Notes: a model not told the origin generated them from the letters alone. A DNA stretch of 64,000 nucleotides from Endobacterium cereale (GCF_009617585.1 NZ_WIXI01000022.1:62001-126000), one strand, 5' to 3'. Positions 29,685-39,473 are shown, counted from the first letter of the stretch. Made by a program: numbers and translations.

Positions 29685-31328
29685 TCACGTTGCGGCGGTC
29701 AGCCTTGCCTCGGTCAGATCGATGTCGCGCACGATCTTTCGTGCAGTTTCTTCCGGAATTTTTCGCGCCCGCACCAGTTTGAAAATCTGCTCTCGCTCGG
29801 CACGCGCCGCCGCAAGGCGCAGGACCCGTTCGATTTCCTCGAGCTTGCGCATCTGATTTCCCTCATCTTCCGTATTCGAGCGTCCGTCGATACGCTGGCG
29901 GTAAAGCTCCATCAGGCGGGCGCCGACATCTGAATAAAGATCGGCATCACTGCGGCCTTCACCCATGCGGTGCTGGGTGGCCTCGATTGCCTTGATGGCG
30001 GCCTCTGCCGCGGCGATGCGTGCCTCGTCCTCCTCGCGCTGATGCGACGGCTCCGGCGGTAGTTCAAGGTCCTTCAGGAGGAAGGGCAGTCCGACGCTTG
30101 CAACGATTAGCGAAACGATGATGACGCCGGCGGCGAGGAAAATCACAAGATCGCGTGCAGGGAAGGGTGAGCCATCGTCCACCACCAGCGGGAGTGTCAA
30201 AATACCTGCAAGCGTGATGGCGCCACGCACACCGGCCAGCGATGTCGCCGCCACCAGCCGCCAGCTGGGTTTCTGGATCACCTGTCCCTTGCGCGCTGCC
30301 CGAAACAGGGTGAAGCGCAGCGATACCCACACCCAGACGAGGCGCAGAACAGCGAGCGCGACGTTGATCGCAATGACATAGAAGACCAGCCAGATCGGAT
30401 CGAGATGGCCGGTTTCGCTGACCACCTTGGCTGCACCCGAAATGATGCCCGGCAGCTGTTCGCCGAGCAGCACGAAGATGATTCCGTTCATGGTGAACTG
30501 AACCGTGTCCCAGACAGCGGTCCGGCGCACCCGCGTAACGGCAAGAGCCTTGCCGCGGGCTTCCTCGTAGCTCATGGCGATGCCAGCCGCGACGGCGGCC
30601 AAAATGCCGGAACAATGCAGATGTTCGGCCGCCAGATAGGCACCGAACGGGATGAGGATGCTGATGAGTATCTGTGAGCCGGTTTCCTCACCGAGTTTTC
30701 GAGACACAAGATCCTTGAACCGCGTCACCGCCAAGGTGACGGCAAGGCCGATCGCAATGCCGCCGAGCGCGACATAGATGAAGGTCAGAACCGCATCACC
30801 AGCCGAAAACGTGCCGCTGACAGCCGCCGCCACGGCAAAACGCATGCAGACGAGGCCTGACGCATCGTTGAGAAGCGATTCGCCTTCGAGAATATGCATC
30901 AGACGCTTTGGGATCGGCACGCGGGCGGAAATGGCCGAGACGGCGATCGGATCTGTCGGCGACAGGATGGCGGCCAGCGCGAAAGCGACGGGCAGGGGGA
31001 TGGCGGGCACCAGCCAATGCACGAAAAAACCGATCCCGAGCACCGTGAACACCACCAGACCCAGCGCCAGTTCCAGAATGGTGCCGCGGTCGTGAAACAG
31101 ACCTTCCTTGGGAATGCGCCAACCATCGAGAAACAGGAGCGGTGGGAGAAACAGCAGGAAGAACAGGGTCGGATCAAGCGTGACGGCCGAACCGGTGCCG
31201 ATGGCGATCAGCGCACCAAGAGCGATCTGCACCAGCGGCAGCGGAATGGCGACGGGAGACAGTCGCGCCAGCATCCCGCTTACGACAACCGCCAGCAGCA
31301 GAAACAGCGAGATCGTCACGCCATCCAT
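29685..31328 (-). CDS. CPA1-family Na+/H+ antiporter
   Basis: A 547-residue inner-membrane exchanger with about 12 helices and a C-terminal cytoplasmic region of about 150 charged residues (EEDEARIAAAEAAIKAIEATQ and onward). The ion-binding region LSPTDPIAVSAISARV and EGESLLNDASGLVC, with the Asp pairs used by NhaP/CPA1 proteins, is intact. ATG 31328 with AAAGG in front is preferred to the TTG at 31343. It would exchange sodium or potassium for protons in pH and salt balance. The gene is single, leftward. Confidence 0.9.
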   Translation of the reverse strand: MDGVTISLFLLLAVVVSGMLARLSPVAIPLPLVQIALGALIAIGTGSAVTLDPTLFFLLFLPPLLFLDGWRIPKEGLFHDRGTILELALGLVVFTVLGIGFFVHWLVPAIPLPVAFALAAILSPTDPIAVSAISARVPIPKRLMHILEGESLLNDASGLVCMRFAVAAAVSGTFSAGDAVLTFIYVALGGIAIGLAVTLAVTRFKDLVSRKLGEETGSQILISILIPFGAYLAAEHLHCSGILAAVAAGIAMSYEEARGKALAVTRVRRTAVWDTVQFTMNGIIFVLLGEQLPGIISGAAKVVSETGHLDPIWLVFYVIAINVALAVLRLVWVWVSLRFTLFRAARKGQVIQKPSWRLVAATSLAGVRGAITLAGILTLPLVVDDGSPFPARDLVIFLAAGVIIVSLIVASVGLPFLLKDLELPPEPSHQREEDEARIAAAEAAIKAIEATQHRMGEGRSDADLYSDVGARLMELYRQRIDGRSNTEDEGNQMRKLEEIERVLRLAAARAEREQIFKLVRARKIPEETARKIVRDIDLTEARLTAAT

Positions 31329-31666
31329 CTGAAAACCTTTCAAAAATATGGGAACCGCCAGGCGGCGAGATCGTCAAACACCGCAACGAATAGGAAAACG
31401 AGCACGTGCCACTTTCTGGAGCGGCCGCGGAATGACGCTTATGATCCTTCGACCGCCTTTGATCAACCGCACGGCGGAAAAGTATTGAAAAACGTCAATT
31501 CGCCGGAGAAATGGGCGTCTGTCATCAGCATGCAAATGGAGTAGGGTGCTCGTACCTGCTCTCCCGTAACCAGGTGCCATAAAAAACGGGCACCTGTGAG
31601 TGCCCGTCTTTGTGCTTCATCTACGGTATAAACCGCGCGATTCCTGTTTGCGCCCAGTCGTGGCAA
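31329..31666. other. 338-base gap between the antiporter and gldA
   Basis: Holds the gldA terminator at 31581-31607 and presumably the antiporter promoter. No further gene, RNA or repeat was recognised; short open frames here lack ribosome sites. Confidence 0.4.
31581..31607 (-). terminator. intrinsic terminator of gldA
   Basis: ACGGGCA (31586-31592) and TGCCCGT (31601-31607) with an 8-base loop; on the minus strand the stem is followed by six Ts. Confidence 0.75.
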
Positions 31667-32758
31667 TCAGACCGACTGGCTCAGTGCGTCGACGGCCAGA
31701 ATGGCGTCCGCCACTTCCTGCGCGGTGAAATCCGACCGTAGATTGCGCAGCGTATCCGCCTCGCTGTTGGCGAGTTCGCCAACCTTGATCAGATCTTCGC
31801 GGCTGACGCCTTCCAGATGCAGTTCCTTCAGCGTCGTCGGCATGTCGATCATGCGATAGAAGTCGATATATCCGGCAATCTCGTCATCCGGGCGCTGTTC
31901 CAGAACCATATGGGCGAGGGTGCCGTAGGCGACCTTCTCACCATGGGTCAGGTTATGGATTTCACCGTGAAGCGCAGTAAAACCATTATGGATGGCGTGC
32001 GCACCGGCAAGGCCGCCATTCTCGAAACCGAGACCGGATAGCAACGTGGAGGCTTCTACGACGGCTTCGACAGCCGGCGTGACGAGTTTCTGCTGCACGG
32101 CCTTGTAGGCGCTGAAGCCATAGGTGAGCAGCGTCTTTTCGCAGGCCTCTGCAATGGCCATGCCGGCGATCGAAGACGCGCCGCCAACCATGGTCTTGGC
32201 ATTCGAGCGCTGTACGGCAAGCGCCTCGACGTAAGTTGCAAGACCATCGGCGATACCGGAAGCGAAGAGACGCGCAGGTGCCTGTGCGCAGATCCAGGTA
32301 TCGACGAGGACGAGATCCGGGTTCTTCGAATAGAAGCGATATTCCTCGAATACACCTTCATCGGAATAGATGACGGAAAGCGCGCTGCAGGGCGCATCGG
32401 TAGACGCAATTGTGGGGACGATGACGACCGGCTGCTTCAGTTCGTCCGCGACAGCCTTGACCGTGTCGAGCGTCTTGCCGCCGCCGAGACCGACCACGAC
32501 CTTGGAACCGGCTTTGCGCGCAGCATCGGCAAGCCGCTTGATCTCGTTGACCGAAGCTTCGCCTGCAAATCCTTCACGCGTATATTGGGTCTTTCCGGTA
32601 ACGGCAGCCTCGACCTGTTTGCCGATGAGGCCCCAGACGATGTCGTCGGACACGAGGAAGGCATTGTCACCAAACTCCGCCAGATAGGTCCCGAGTTCCG
32701 CAATCACGCCGCTGCCCTGAACATAACGACCGGGTGATGCAAAAATACGTTTCGTCAT
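31667..32758 (-). CDS. gldA: glycerol dehydrogenase
   Basis: An NAD-dependent, zinc-containing enzyme of the iron-ADH fold that oxidises glycerol to dihydroxyacetone. The 363 residues contain the NAD-site GLGGGKTLDTVKAVA, the PTIASTDAPCSALSVIY segment, the metal ligands in GIADGLATYVEA (Asp), GLAGAHAIHNGF (His) and HGEKVAYG (His). The start is the first codon of MTKRIFASPGRYVQG, the common opening. It is a single gene with its own terminator. Whether glycerol or another small polyol is the real substrate cannot be told, since no kinase or uptake gene lies next to it. Confidence 0.92.
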   Translation of the reverse strand: MTKRIFASPGRYVQGSGVIAELGTYLAEFGDNAFLVSDDIVWGLIGKQVEAAVTGKTQYTREGFAGEASVNEIKRLADAARKAGSKVVVGLGGGKTLDTVKAVADELKQPVVIVPTIASTDAPCSALSVIYSDEGVFEEYRFYSKNPDLVLVDTWICAQAPARLFASGIADGLATYVEALAVQRSNAKTMVGGASSIAGMAIAEACEKTLLTYGFSAYKAVQQKLVTPAVEAVVEASTLLSGLGFENGGLAGAHAIHNGFTALHGEIHNLTHGEKVAYGTLAHMVLEQRPDDEIAGYIDFYRMIDMPTTLKELHLEGVSREDLIKVGELANSEADTLRNLRSDFTAQEVADAILAVDALSQSV

Positions 32759-32993
32759 CTGTCTCTTCCAATCCTGCTTATCGATAAAACAACAAACGAC
32801 ATATCGACCCGTCGCGATGTCAGCTCAATGACATAGCGCAAATTTGGTAGGACAGATGGGAGGCCACGAGGCGAGGCTGGGAAAGGCGTTGTTCAGCGGC
32901 ACATAAATATTCGATAATCTATCTTATGGAACTTATGGATTACTGTATATGCTCAGATACTTGCATTGCAGAACTTATTTATCGTCTCAGACC
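32759..32993 (-). promoter_or_regulatory. upstream region of gldA
   Basis: A 235-base A+T-rich gap after the metallo-hydrolase gene. It includes a direct repeat CTTATGGA at 32932-32939 and 32941-32948, of unknown meaning. No promoter was assigned with confidence. Confidence 0.3.
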
Positions 32994-33821
32994 TTATCCG
33001 ACGATATCCAGCTCGATCTCGAAACTCAGCCCATCATGCGCCGGCACCACATTGTCCGGCGTCGCGCTCATCACCGCGTCGTAATCCAGCGGCGTGTGCA
33101 TGTGCGTGAGAATGGCGCGCCGTGGTGTCAGGCGCTCGATCCATTCAAGTGCCTGCCCGAGTGACAGATGACTCGGATGCGGCTTGTATTGCAGCGCGTC
33201 GATGATCAGCATGTCGAGACCAGAGAGCTTGTCGACGCTTTCAGCCGGGAAATCGCTGACATCGCTGCAATAAGCCACGTCGCCGATGCGAAAGCCCAGC
33301 GAATGGATATCACCGTGCACCTGTCGATGCGGCATGAAGGATATCGGGCCGCCGGCGCCATCGATGACGATCTCGCCATATGGCGGTTCTATCATCCGCG
33401 CCACGGCAATCGGCGGATAGCTGCTGCCAGACGGCGTCTCAAGGCAATAACCAAAACCTTCGCGAATGCGCTCCAAAGTCTCGATATCGACATGGATCGG
33501 CACGCGGTGATGCCGAACGAGAAAGTAACCGCGCAGGTCATCCAGCCCATGAAAATGGTCGGCATGGGCGTGCGTGTACAGCACAGCGTCGAGATTTTCG
33601 ACCTTTGCAGCGATCATCTGGGCACGGAAATCCGGACCCGTATCGATGACGACTGTCGTCCTGCCGCCATCGGGGCCGATCTGCTCGACCAGCATGCTGG
33701 CGCGTGTGCGGCGGTTCTTCGGGTTGTCGGGATTGCAGGCGCCCCAGTCACCATTCAGGCGCGGCACGCCGGGCGATGACGAACAACCGAGAATGGTGAA
33801 GCGCCGCCTGTAATCCGCCAC
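32994..33821 (-). CDS. MBL-fold metallo-hydrolase (PhnP-like)
   Basis: A 275-residue metallo-beta-lactamase-fold hydrolase with the metal-binding THAHADHFHGLDDLRG motif, further ligands in MPHRQVHGD and YCSDVSDFP, and LTHMHTPLDY near the end. The opening TILGCSSSPGVPRLNGDWGACNPDNPKNRRTR is characteristic of the alphaproteobacterial group related to PhnP phosphodiesterases. The substrate is unknown. It begins two bases after the tatD stop, so translation is coupled to the end of the metG-tatD row; this order is conserved in rhizobia and suggests a housekeeping nucleotide or RNA-related role. Confidence 0.88.
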   Translation of the reverse strand: MADYRRRFTILGCSSSPGVPRLNGDWGACNPDNPKNRRTRASMLVEQIGPDGGRTTVVIDTGPDFRAQMIAAKVENLDAVLYTHAHADHFHGLDDLRGYFLVRHHRVPIHVDIETLERIREGFGYCLETPSGSSYPPIAVARMIEPPYGEIVIDGAGGPISFMPHRQVHGDIHSLGFRIGDVAYCSDVSDFPAESVDKLSGLDMLIIDALQYKPHPSHLSLGQALEWIERLTPRRAILTHMHTPLDYDAVMSATPDNVVPAHDGLSFEIELDIVG

Positions 33822-33823
33822 GC

Positions 33824-34606
33824 TCAGAGCCTCGGCATTTTGGAGAAACAGCGAAACGCATTTTCCGTGGTGATCTCGGCCATTTCGGCATAACTCAGGC
33901 CATGTACCTCAGCCAGAAACTCCGCCGTGTTGACCACGTAGGACGGCTCGTTGCGTTTGCCGCGCCAGCGCTTTGGCGCCAGAAACGGCGCGTCGGTCTC
34001 GACCAGCAGCCGATCGAGCGGCACGGTTTTGGCGATTTCGCGGATATCCTCCGACTTTGGAAAGGTCAGGATGCCGGAAAAAGACACGTAGCCGCCGAGT
34101 TCGACACCAACACGCGCAAGTTCGGCGCCGGAGGAGAAGCAGTGCAGAATGAAAGGGAAGGACCCCTTCCCGCTTTCCGCCTTCAGGACTTCCGCCATGT
34201 CCTCATCGGCGCTGCGGCTGTGGATGACCAGCGGCAGACCGGTTTGCCGGGCCGCCGCGATATGGCGCAGAAGCCCGGTTTTCTGGTCCGCCGGCGTCTG
34301 GGTGTCGTAGAAATAATCGAGACCCGCTTCGCCGATCGCCACGATTTTTTCGTGCGAATTGGCCAGTCGCACGAGGTCGTCCGTCTGGATCTCCAGTTCC
34401 TCGCCGGCATTGTTGGGATGCGTGCCGACAGAGCAGAATACGGACGGATATTTTTCCGCGATCGCCAGCAGGGTTTCGAGCCGGCGGACGCGGGTTGAGA
34501 TGGTGACCATCTGCTTGACGCCCGCAGCGTGAGCACGCGCGATGATATCGTCGCGCTCCGCTTCGAATTCGGCGAAATCCAGATGGCAATGGGTATCGAT
34601 CAGCAT
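33824..34606 (-). CDS. tatD: TatD-family metal-dependent deoxyribonuclease
   Basis: A 260-residue TIM-barrel hydrolase. The metal ligands are visible: MLIDTHCHLDF (HxH), IGEAGLDYFYD (Glu), PLVIHSRSADEDM (His), ILHCFSSGAEL (His) and LLVETDAPFLAPK (Asp). TatD enzymes have 3'-5' DNase activity and aid DNA repair and DNA fragmentation, and may also act on D-aminoacyl-tRNA. ATG 34606 with AAGGCG in front gives the family length; the longer frame upstream overlaps metG in a different phase. It follows metG by 10 bases in the operon. Confidence 0.93.
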   Translation of the reverse strand: MLIDTHCHLDFAEFEAERDDIIARAHAAGVKQMVTISTRVRRLETLLAIAEKYPSVFCSVGTHPNNAGEELEIQTDDLVRLANSHEKIVAIGEAGLDYFYDTQTPADQKTGLLRHIAAARQTGLPLVIHSRSADEDMAEVLKAESGKGSFPFILHCFSSGAELARVGVELGGYVSFSGILTFPKSEDIREIAKTVPLDRLLVETDAPFLAPKRWRGKRNEPSYVVNTAEFLAEVHGLSYAEMAEITTENAFRCFSKMPRL

Positions 34607-34616
34607 GCTCTTCGCC

Positions 34617-36176
34617 TTACGCGCTGGCAGCCGGAGCGACATAACGCGGGAAGACCGGCGTCGGCGCTTCCAGCACCGTGCCCGGCACAAGACGGCCGGC
34701 CTCACCCAGAGCAGCAAAGTTGCGGCTGTCGGCCGGTGCAGCCACCAGGTCGAGCAGCTTTGTCGCCGATGCCGGCATGTACGGCTGCAGCAGGATGGCG
34801 ATCTGGCGCACAACTTCGGCGGTTACGTAAAGGACGGTGCCCATGCGCTCGAGATCGGTCTTTTTCAGTGCCCAAGGCTCTTGTGCGGCGAAATAGCGGT
34901 CGGTCTCGGACACGACGGCGATGATGGCCGCCACGGCCTTATGGATCGCCTGCTTGCCCATTTCCTCGCGGCAGACGGCCAAAAGACCGTCGGCTGCGGT
35001 CAGCATCGCCTTGTCTTCCTCGGTCAATTCACCCGGCTGCGGGATCTGGCCATCGCAGTTCTTGACGATCATCGACAGCGAGCGGCTGGCAAGGTTGCCG
35101 ATGCCGTTGGCGAGATCGGCATTGATACGGATACCGATGCCTTCCTCGCTGCAGTAACCGTCCTGACCGAAGGAGATTTCGCGCATCAGGTAATAGCGGA
35201 TCTGGTCAAGGCCGAAATGTTCGATCAATTCGAACGGATCGAGCACGTTGCCGAGCGATTTCGACATTTTCTCGCCGCCCTTGGCCAGGACGAAACCATG
35301 CGCGAACACGCGCTTGGGCAGTGGCAGGCCGGCAGACATCAGGAAGGCTGGCCAGTAAACCGTGTGGAAGCGGATGATGTCCTTGCCGATGATATGCGCG
35401 TCAGCCGGCCAGAATTTTGCAAGCGGGGCGTTTCTGTCGGTCAGGAGGCCGGTGGCCGTCAGATAGTTGGTCAGGGCGTCGACCCAGACATACATGACGT
35501 GTTCCGGGTCGTTAGGAACCTTCACACCCCAGTCGAAGGTCGTACGCGAGATCGACAGATCGCGCAGGCCCGACTTGACGAAGGAAATGATCTCGTTGCG
35601 ACGCTCAGCTGGGCCGATGAAGTCCGGCTGTTCCTCATAGAGTTTCAGCAGGCGGTCCTGATATTCCGACAGCTTGAAGAAGTAGCTGGACTCTTCCACC
35701 CATTCGACCGGCGTGCCCTGCGGCCCGTAACGCACGCCGTCGGCGCGCACTTCGGTTTCGTCTTCGCCGTAATAGGCTTCGTCGCGCACCGAATACCAGC
35801 CGGCATAGCTGTCCTTGTAGATGTCGCCCGCATCGGCCATGAGGTTCCAGATCGCCTGGCTCGCCTCGTGGTGGCGCGGCTCGGTGGTGCGGATGAAATC
35901 GTCGTTCGAGGCGTTGAGCAGCTTGCCCATCTGGCGGAATTCATTCGAATTGCGCTCTGCCAATTCTTCCGGCGAAATGCCCTCCTTGCGGGCCGTCTGC
36001 TGCATCTTCTGGCCGTGTTCGTCCGTACCGGTGAGGAAGAACACGTCGCGGCCGTCGAGGCGCTGGAAGCGTGCCATCGCATCGGTGGCGATCAGCTCAT
36101 AGGCGTGGCCGATATGCGGCTTGCCGTTCGGGTAGGAAATGGCGGTGGTGATGTAATACGGCGTCTTATCGGACAT
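34617..36176 (-). CDS. metG: methionyl-tRNA synthetase
   Basis: Charges tRNA-Met. The 519 residues have the class I motifs [12 protein letters not shown] (HIGH) and [11 protein letters not shown] (KMSKS) and an anticodon-binding helical domain, but lack the C-terminal EMAP/tRNA-binding extension of E. coli MetG. The connective domain (about 110-200) has no cysteines, so it is the zinc-free type. ATG 36176 ([19 protein letters not shown]) is preferred to an earlier ATG that would add 20 unrelated residues. It lies between holB and tatD on one strand. Confidence 0.97.
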   Translation of the reverse strand: MSDKTPYYITTAISYPNGKPHIGHAYELIATDAMARFQRLDGRDVFFLTGTDEHGQKMQQTARKEGISPEELAERNSNEFRQMGKLLNASNDDFIRTTEPRHHEASQAIWNLMADAGDIYKDSYAGWYSVRDEAYYGEDETEVRADGVRYGPQGTPVEWVEESSYFFKLSEYQDRLLKLYEEQPDFIGPAERRNEIISFVKSGLRDLSISRTTFDWGVKVPNDPEHVMYVWVDALTNYLTATGLLTDRNAPLAKFWPADAHIIGKDIIRFHTVYWPAFLMSAGLPLPKRVFAHGFVLAKGGEKMSKSLGNVLDPFELIEHFGLDQIRYYLMREISFGQDGYCSEEGIGIRINADLANGIGNLASRSLSMIVKNCDGQIPQPGELTEEDKAMLTAADGLLAVCREEMGKQAIHKAVAAIIAVVSETDRYFAAQEPWALKKTDLERMGTVLYVTAEVVRQIAILLQPYMPASATKLLDLVAAPADSRNFAALGEAGRLVPGTVLEAPTPVFPRYVAPAASA

Positions 36177-36272
36177 GGCGGCGGCACTCTGCAAATGATC
36201 AGATTTGACTGCCGCTCTTAAAGCAAGTTTCCGCAATGCGAAACAGCTACTTTGCCGACGCCCGCCTGTCGG

Positions 36273-37301
36273 TCAGCCGCGCACTTCTTCGAGGATGGTA
36301 ATAATCGTCTGCTTACGGTCGAGATTATAGGCCTGACTGATGCCGATGCGCTCGCCGATTTCGCTCGACAGTTTTGCCGCACGGTCAGCTCCTACAAGGT
36401 CACCCGCAAGTGCGGCGCTGCGTGCCCGATCAACAAGACTTTCCATCAGGTGGTCGATGAAAAAGCCGAACAGCACATCGTTATCCTTGCCCGACAGGAC
36501 ATCGGCGAGGCGGTGCATGGCCTTTCTAGCCCCTGCCCCTTGTGCCTTCAGCACATCCTCGAAGGACTGGATGATATCGTGACCGCCGTAATTCATCAGT
36601 TTCAGCGCCTGCGCCACGCTGCCCTTGGCAAGCCCCGGAACTTCCTGGGCCATGCGCCCACCATCCAGCGGCGTGCCGAGTGCGGCAAGCGCCCGGCCGA
36701 GATTGTCGTCGGACAGCGGTTGCAGACGAAGCGGCAGGCAGCGTGAGCGAATGGTTGGCAGCAACTTTCCCGGCGCGTGCGACAGCACGAGAAACAATGC
36801 GCGCTTCGGCGGCTCCTCGAGGATCTTCAAGATGGCATTGGCGGCATTGCGGTTGAGATCGTCCGCCGGGTCGATGATGACGATGCGCCAGTTGCCGGAG
36901 CCGGATGTCTGCGAAAAGAAATGGCCGGCGCGGCGCACTTCATCGACAGTGATTGCCGATTTCACCTTGCCCGTCTTTTCGTCCACCGGTCGGGTCAGAT
37001 GGAGAAGATTGTGCGAGGCACCGGCAATGATCTGGCGGCTGACAATGGAATCCGGATCAGGTATCGACAGGCGCTCAGGCGCATCACCCGGCTCGGGATG
37101 GCTCAGCACATGGTTGGCGAAACGGAATGCGAGCGTCGCCTTGCCGATACCTTCAGGGCCTTCGATCAGAATGGCATGGTGACCTTTACCCGAACGGTAA
37201 CCGCGCGCCAGAAAATCCTCCGCGTCGGCGTGGCCGAACAGATTCGTGTTGCGCTGGGGCGCTATCGCGCCATCGAGAACACCGACACCTTCCCCGCTCA
37301 T
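36273..37301 (-). CDS. holB: DNA polymerase III subunit delta-prime
   Basis: Part of the clamp loader. The 342 residues show a P-loop GPEGIGKATLAFRFA, the VDEVRRAGHFFSQTSGSGNWRIVIID segment, LNRNAANAILKILEEPPKRALFLVLSH and IRSRCLPLRLQPL, as in rhizobial HolB. ATG 37301 (MSGEGVGVLDGAIAPQ) was chosen because GGAG stands eight bases before it. It overlaps, in ATGA form, the stop of a 12-codon micro-ORF whose own ATG overlaps the tmk stop. The frame is open further upstream inside tmk, but those residues are unrelated. Confidence 0.92.
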   Translation of the reverse strand: MSGEGVGVLDGAIAPQRNTNLFGHADAEDFLARGYRSGKGHHAILIEGPEGIGKATLAFRFANHVLSHPEPGDAPERLSIPDPDSIVSRQIIAGASHNLLHLTRPVDEKTGKVKSAITVDEVRRAGHFFSQTSGSGNWRIVIIDPADDLNRNAANAILKILEEPPKRALFLVLSHAPGKLLPTIRSRCLPLRLQPLSDDNLGRALAALGTPLDGGRMAQEVPGLAKGSVAQALKLMNYGGHDIIQSFEDVLKAQGAGARKAMHRLADVLSGKDNDVLFGFFIDHLMESLVDRARSAALAGDLVGADRAAKLSSEIGERIGISQAYNLDRKQTIITILEEVRG

Positions 37302-37336
37302 GACAGGGCTCCGCTCATGAATAGGCGTCCTCTCAT
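37298..37336 (-). CDS. 12-codon micro-ORF linking tmk and holB
   Basis: ATG 37336 overlaps the tmk stop as ATGA, and its own TGA at 37300-37298 overlaps the holB ATG in the same way. The peptide would be MRGRLFMSGALS. The sequence is made of three imperfect 17-18 base units, each starting TCATGAG, so it may have arisen by tandem duplication of an original tmk-holB ATGA junction. It would keep ribosomes moving from tmk into holB; no function of the peptide is claimed. Confidence 0.35.
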   Translation of the reverse strand: MRGRLFMSGALS

Positions 37337-38013
37337 GACACCGGCTCCGCTGCGGGTGCATGCGCTGCCAGCGCTTCATCTGCGATATCGGCGATATCGG
37401 CGGCGATGTCATGCTCCGGTCGATCGGCATCGATGACGCGGCAACGCACAGGTTCGCTTTCAGCGATTTCCAGATAGGCCTCGCGACGCTTTTCGTGGGT
37501 ATCCTGCTGCTCGCGTTCGAAACGATCCGGTTCGGCGGTCTTGTCGATCGCACCCCGCCGACGCCCGGCGCGCGCCAAACCGATCTCGGCCGGCAGATCG
37601 AGAAGGATAGTGAGGTCGGGCATGACGCCATCGACGGCGGCCTGCTCCAGCGCCGCCATGAAGGCCGGCTCCAGATTGCCGGTAACACCCTGATAGACCC
37701 GCGACGAATCAATAAACCGGTCGCAGAGAACGGCAGCGCCGCGTTTCAGCGCCGGACGGATCACTTCCTCGACATGGTCGTTGCGCGCGGCCGCAAACAG
37801 GATGGCCTCCATGCGCACCCCAAAATCTTCGGCGGCACCTGAGAGGATGACATGGCGCACGGCCTCCGCACCCGCAGAACCACCGGGTTCACGCGTCACC
37901 ACCACTTCGAGCCCAGAGCCGCGCAGATGATCGGCCAGCCGGCGAATCTGGGTGGATTTTCCACTCCCCTCACCGCCTTCGAAACTGATGAAAATTCCGG
38001 CTGATCCTGCCAC
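37333..38013 (-). CDS. tmk: thymidylate kinase
   Basis: Phosphorylates dTMP to dTDP. The 226 residues contain the P-loop FISFEGGEGSGKSTQI, the TREPGGS segment, the DR(Y/F/H) motif in AVLCDRFIDSSRVYQG and a LID region with RAGRRRGAIDKTAEPDRFE, where basic residues complete the active site. It is followed by holB through coupled overlaps, a neighbourhood kept across many bacteria. dacC lies 131 bases upstream on the same strand. Confidence 0.97.
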   Translation of the reverse strand: MAGSAGIFISFEGGEGSGKSTQIRRLADHLRGSGLEVVVTREPGGSAGAEAVRHVILSGAAEDFGVRMEAILFAAARNDHVEEVIRPALKRGAAVLCDRFIDSSRVYQGVTGNLEPAFMAALEQAAVDGVMPDLTILLDLPAEIGLARAGRRRGAIDKTAEPDRFEREQQDTHEKRREAYLEIAESEPVRCRVIDADRPEHDIAADIADIADEALAAHAPAAEPVS

Positions 38014-38144
38014 TCTGCGATCGCTCTGTTGCGGCTCGATGAAGCCTCGTCTTACCTTGCACCACCTGGTGCTTCGCGCCGTCTTACCTCAACTATCGAC
38101 CGCGTGGAACCGTAACGACGGCAATCAACAGGCGTAAAACACAC

Positions 38145-39314
38145 CTAGAGCCAGAAGAACATCATCTCCATCAGCGCATCGCTTGCCTGCGAGACCAGCG
38201 AGCCGGTGCCGACCGCGCCGGCCGTGTAGAGAGGAACGTCCCGCAGCAGCCGCTCGCCGGAATAGATTTTCAGAGTGCCGACATCCTGACCTTCGACAAC
38301 GGGCGCGCGCAACGGCCAGCGATAGACGATACGGGCAGACAGCCGTTCGGGATTGTTCGTCGGCACATAAAGCTCGACCGGGCCCTTGGCCACCAGATCG
38401 ACGCGACCCTGGTCGCCACCATAAACGCTTGCCTGACCGACCGGCTCACCATCCGTGAAAACAACCTTGTTTTCGAAGGAGGTCAGCCCCCATTCGAGCA
38501 CGCGTTTGGCCTCTTCCGCGCGTTCCTTGTCACTGGAAAGACCGCCCATGGCGAGAAACAGGCGCGTGCCGTTGCGCTCGACAGAGACGACGATAGCAAA
38601 GCCTGAGCCCTCGGCAAAACCGGCACCCAAACCATCGACTCCGATATTCAGGCCGAGCAACGGATTTTTGTTACGCTGAAAGATCTTGTTCCAGGTGAAG
38701 TCCGGCTGGGCATAAAGGCCGTAATATTCAGGATAGGCCGTCTGGATGTGGCGTGCGAGCTCCACCATGTCGCGCGCGGTCGTCCGGCTTTCGGCGTCCG
38801 GCATGCCGGTGGAATTGCCGAAAAGGCTGCGGCTGAGGCCGAGATCCTTGGCACGATCCGTCAATCGGGATGCGAAAAGCGCATCGGAGCCGGCCATGCC
38901 CTCGGCCAGAATCATGCAGGCATCGTTGGCATTCTGGATGACGACGCCCTTGATGAGGTCCTCGACGCGGATTTCCGACTTTAGCGCTGCAAACATGGTC
39001 GCTGTGCCCGAAGGTGCGCCGCCCTTGCGCCAGGAATTTTCGGAAACGCGGTAGGTCGTATCCGGTGTTATCTCGCCCTTCTTCAGGGCATCGAAAACCA
39101 GATCCATGGTCATCAGCTTGGCCAGCGATGCCGGCGGGAAGGCCTGGTTTTCGTTATCGGCAAGCAGAACTGTGCCAGACTTCGCCTCGACCATATAGAC
39201 TTGGCGAGCCTTGGTCGCAAAAATCGGTGCAGCGTCACCGGGTCCGGCAGCATGGGCAGACGATGCGCCCACGCAAAAGGTCAAAAGCGCCAACATGGCG
39301 AGACGCGACAGCAT
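38145..39314 (-). CDS. dacC: D-alanyl-D-alanine carboxypeptidase (PBP5/6-like), degraded motifs
   Basis: Low-molecular-weight penicillin-binding protein that trims peptidoglycan stem peptides. The 389 residues start with a signal peptide (cleavage near SAHA, about residue 22), then the catalytic domain and a C-terminal beta domain with an amphipathic end (SDALMEMMFFWL) that would anchor it to the membrane. The SxxK motif is intact (Ser63 in PASLAKLMT). The SxN motif reads NAN (128-130), and the KTG motif appears as GAG (DGLGAGFAEGSG, 230-232). Activity may be weakened or changed. ATG 39314 has GGGGAACG in front. It lies between tmk and rlpA. Confidence 0.88.
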   Translation of the reverse strand: MLSRLAMLALLTFCVGASSAHAAGPGDAAPIFATKARQVYMVEAKSGTVLLADNENQAFPPASLAKLMTMDLVFDALKKGEITPDTTYRVSENSWRKGGAPSGTATMFAALKSEIRVEDLIKGVVIQNANDACMILAEGMAGSDALFASRLTDRAKDLGLSRSLFGNSTGMPDAESRTTARDMVELARHIQTAYPEYYGLYAQPDFTWNKIFQRNKNPLLGLNIGVDGLGAGFAEGSGFAIVVSVERNGTRLFLAMGGLSSDKERAEEAKRVLEWGLTSFENKVVFTDGEPVGQASVYGGDQGRVDLVAKGPVELYVPTNNPERLSARIVYRWPLRAPVVEGQDVGTLKIYSGERLLRDVPLYTAGAVGTGSLVSQASDALMEMMFFWL

Positions 39315-39473
39315 GCTCGTTCCCCGGAAATGCACCATCGGATGATATGCCGAATTGCTAACAAGGCGGCGGAGCCTGCGCAATCTGGGACGACCATCAA
39401 CTGTTCGTTTTCGACATGGGTTTTGTCGGTGAGGGCGGCACATTTGCACCACCCTGCCCTTTCGCGCCGACAA

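Noticed and set aside
31350..31374. EcfG-like GGAAC-N16-CGTC on the plus strand
   Set aside because: The -10 is imperfect and the orientation points away from the antiporter into a region without a gene.
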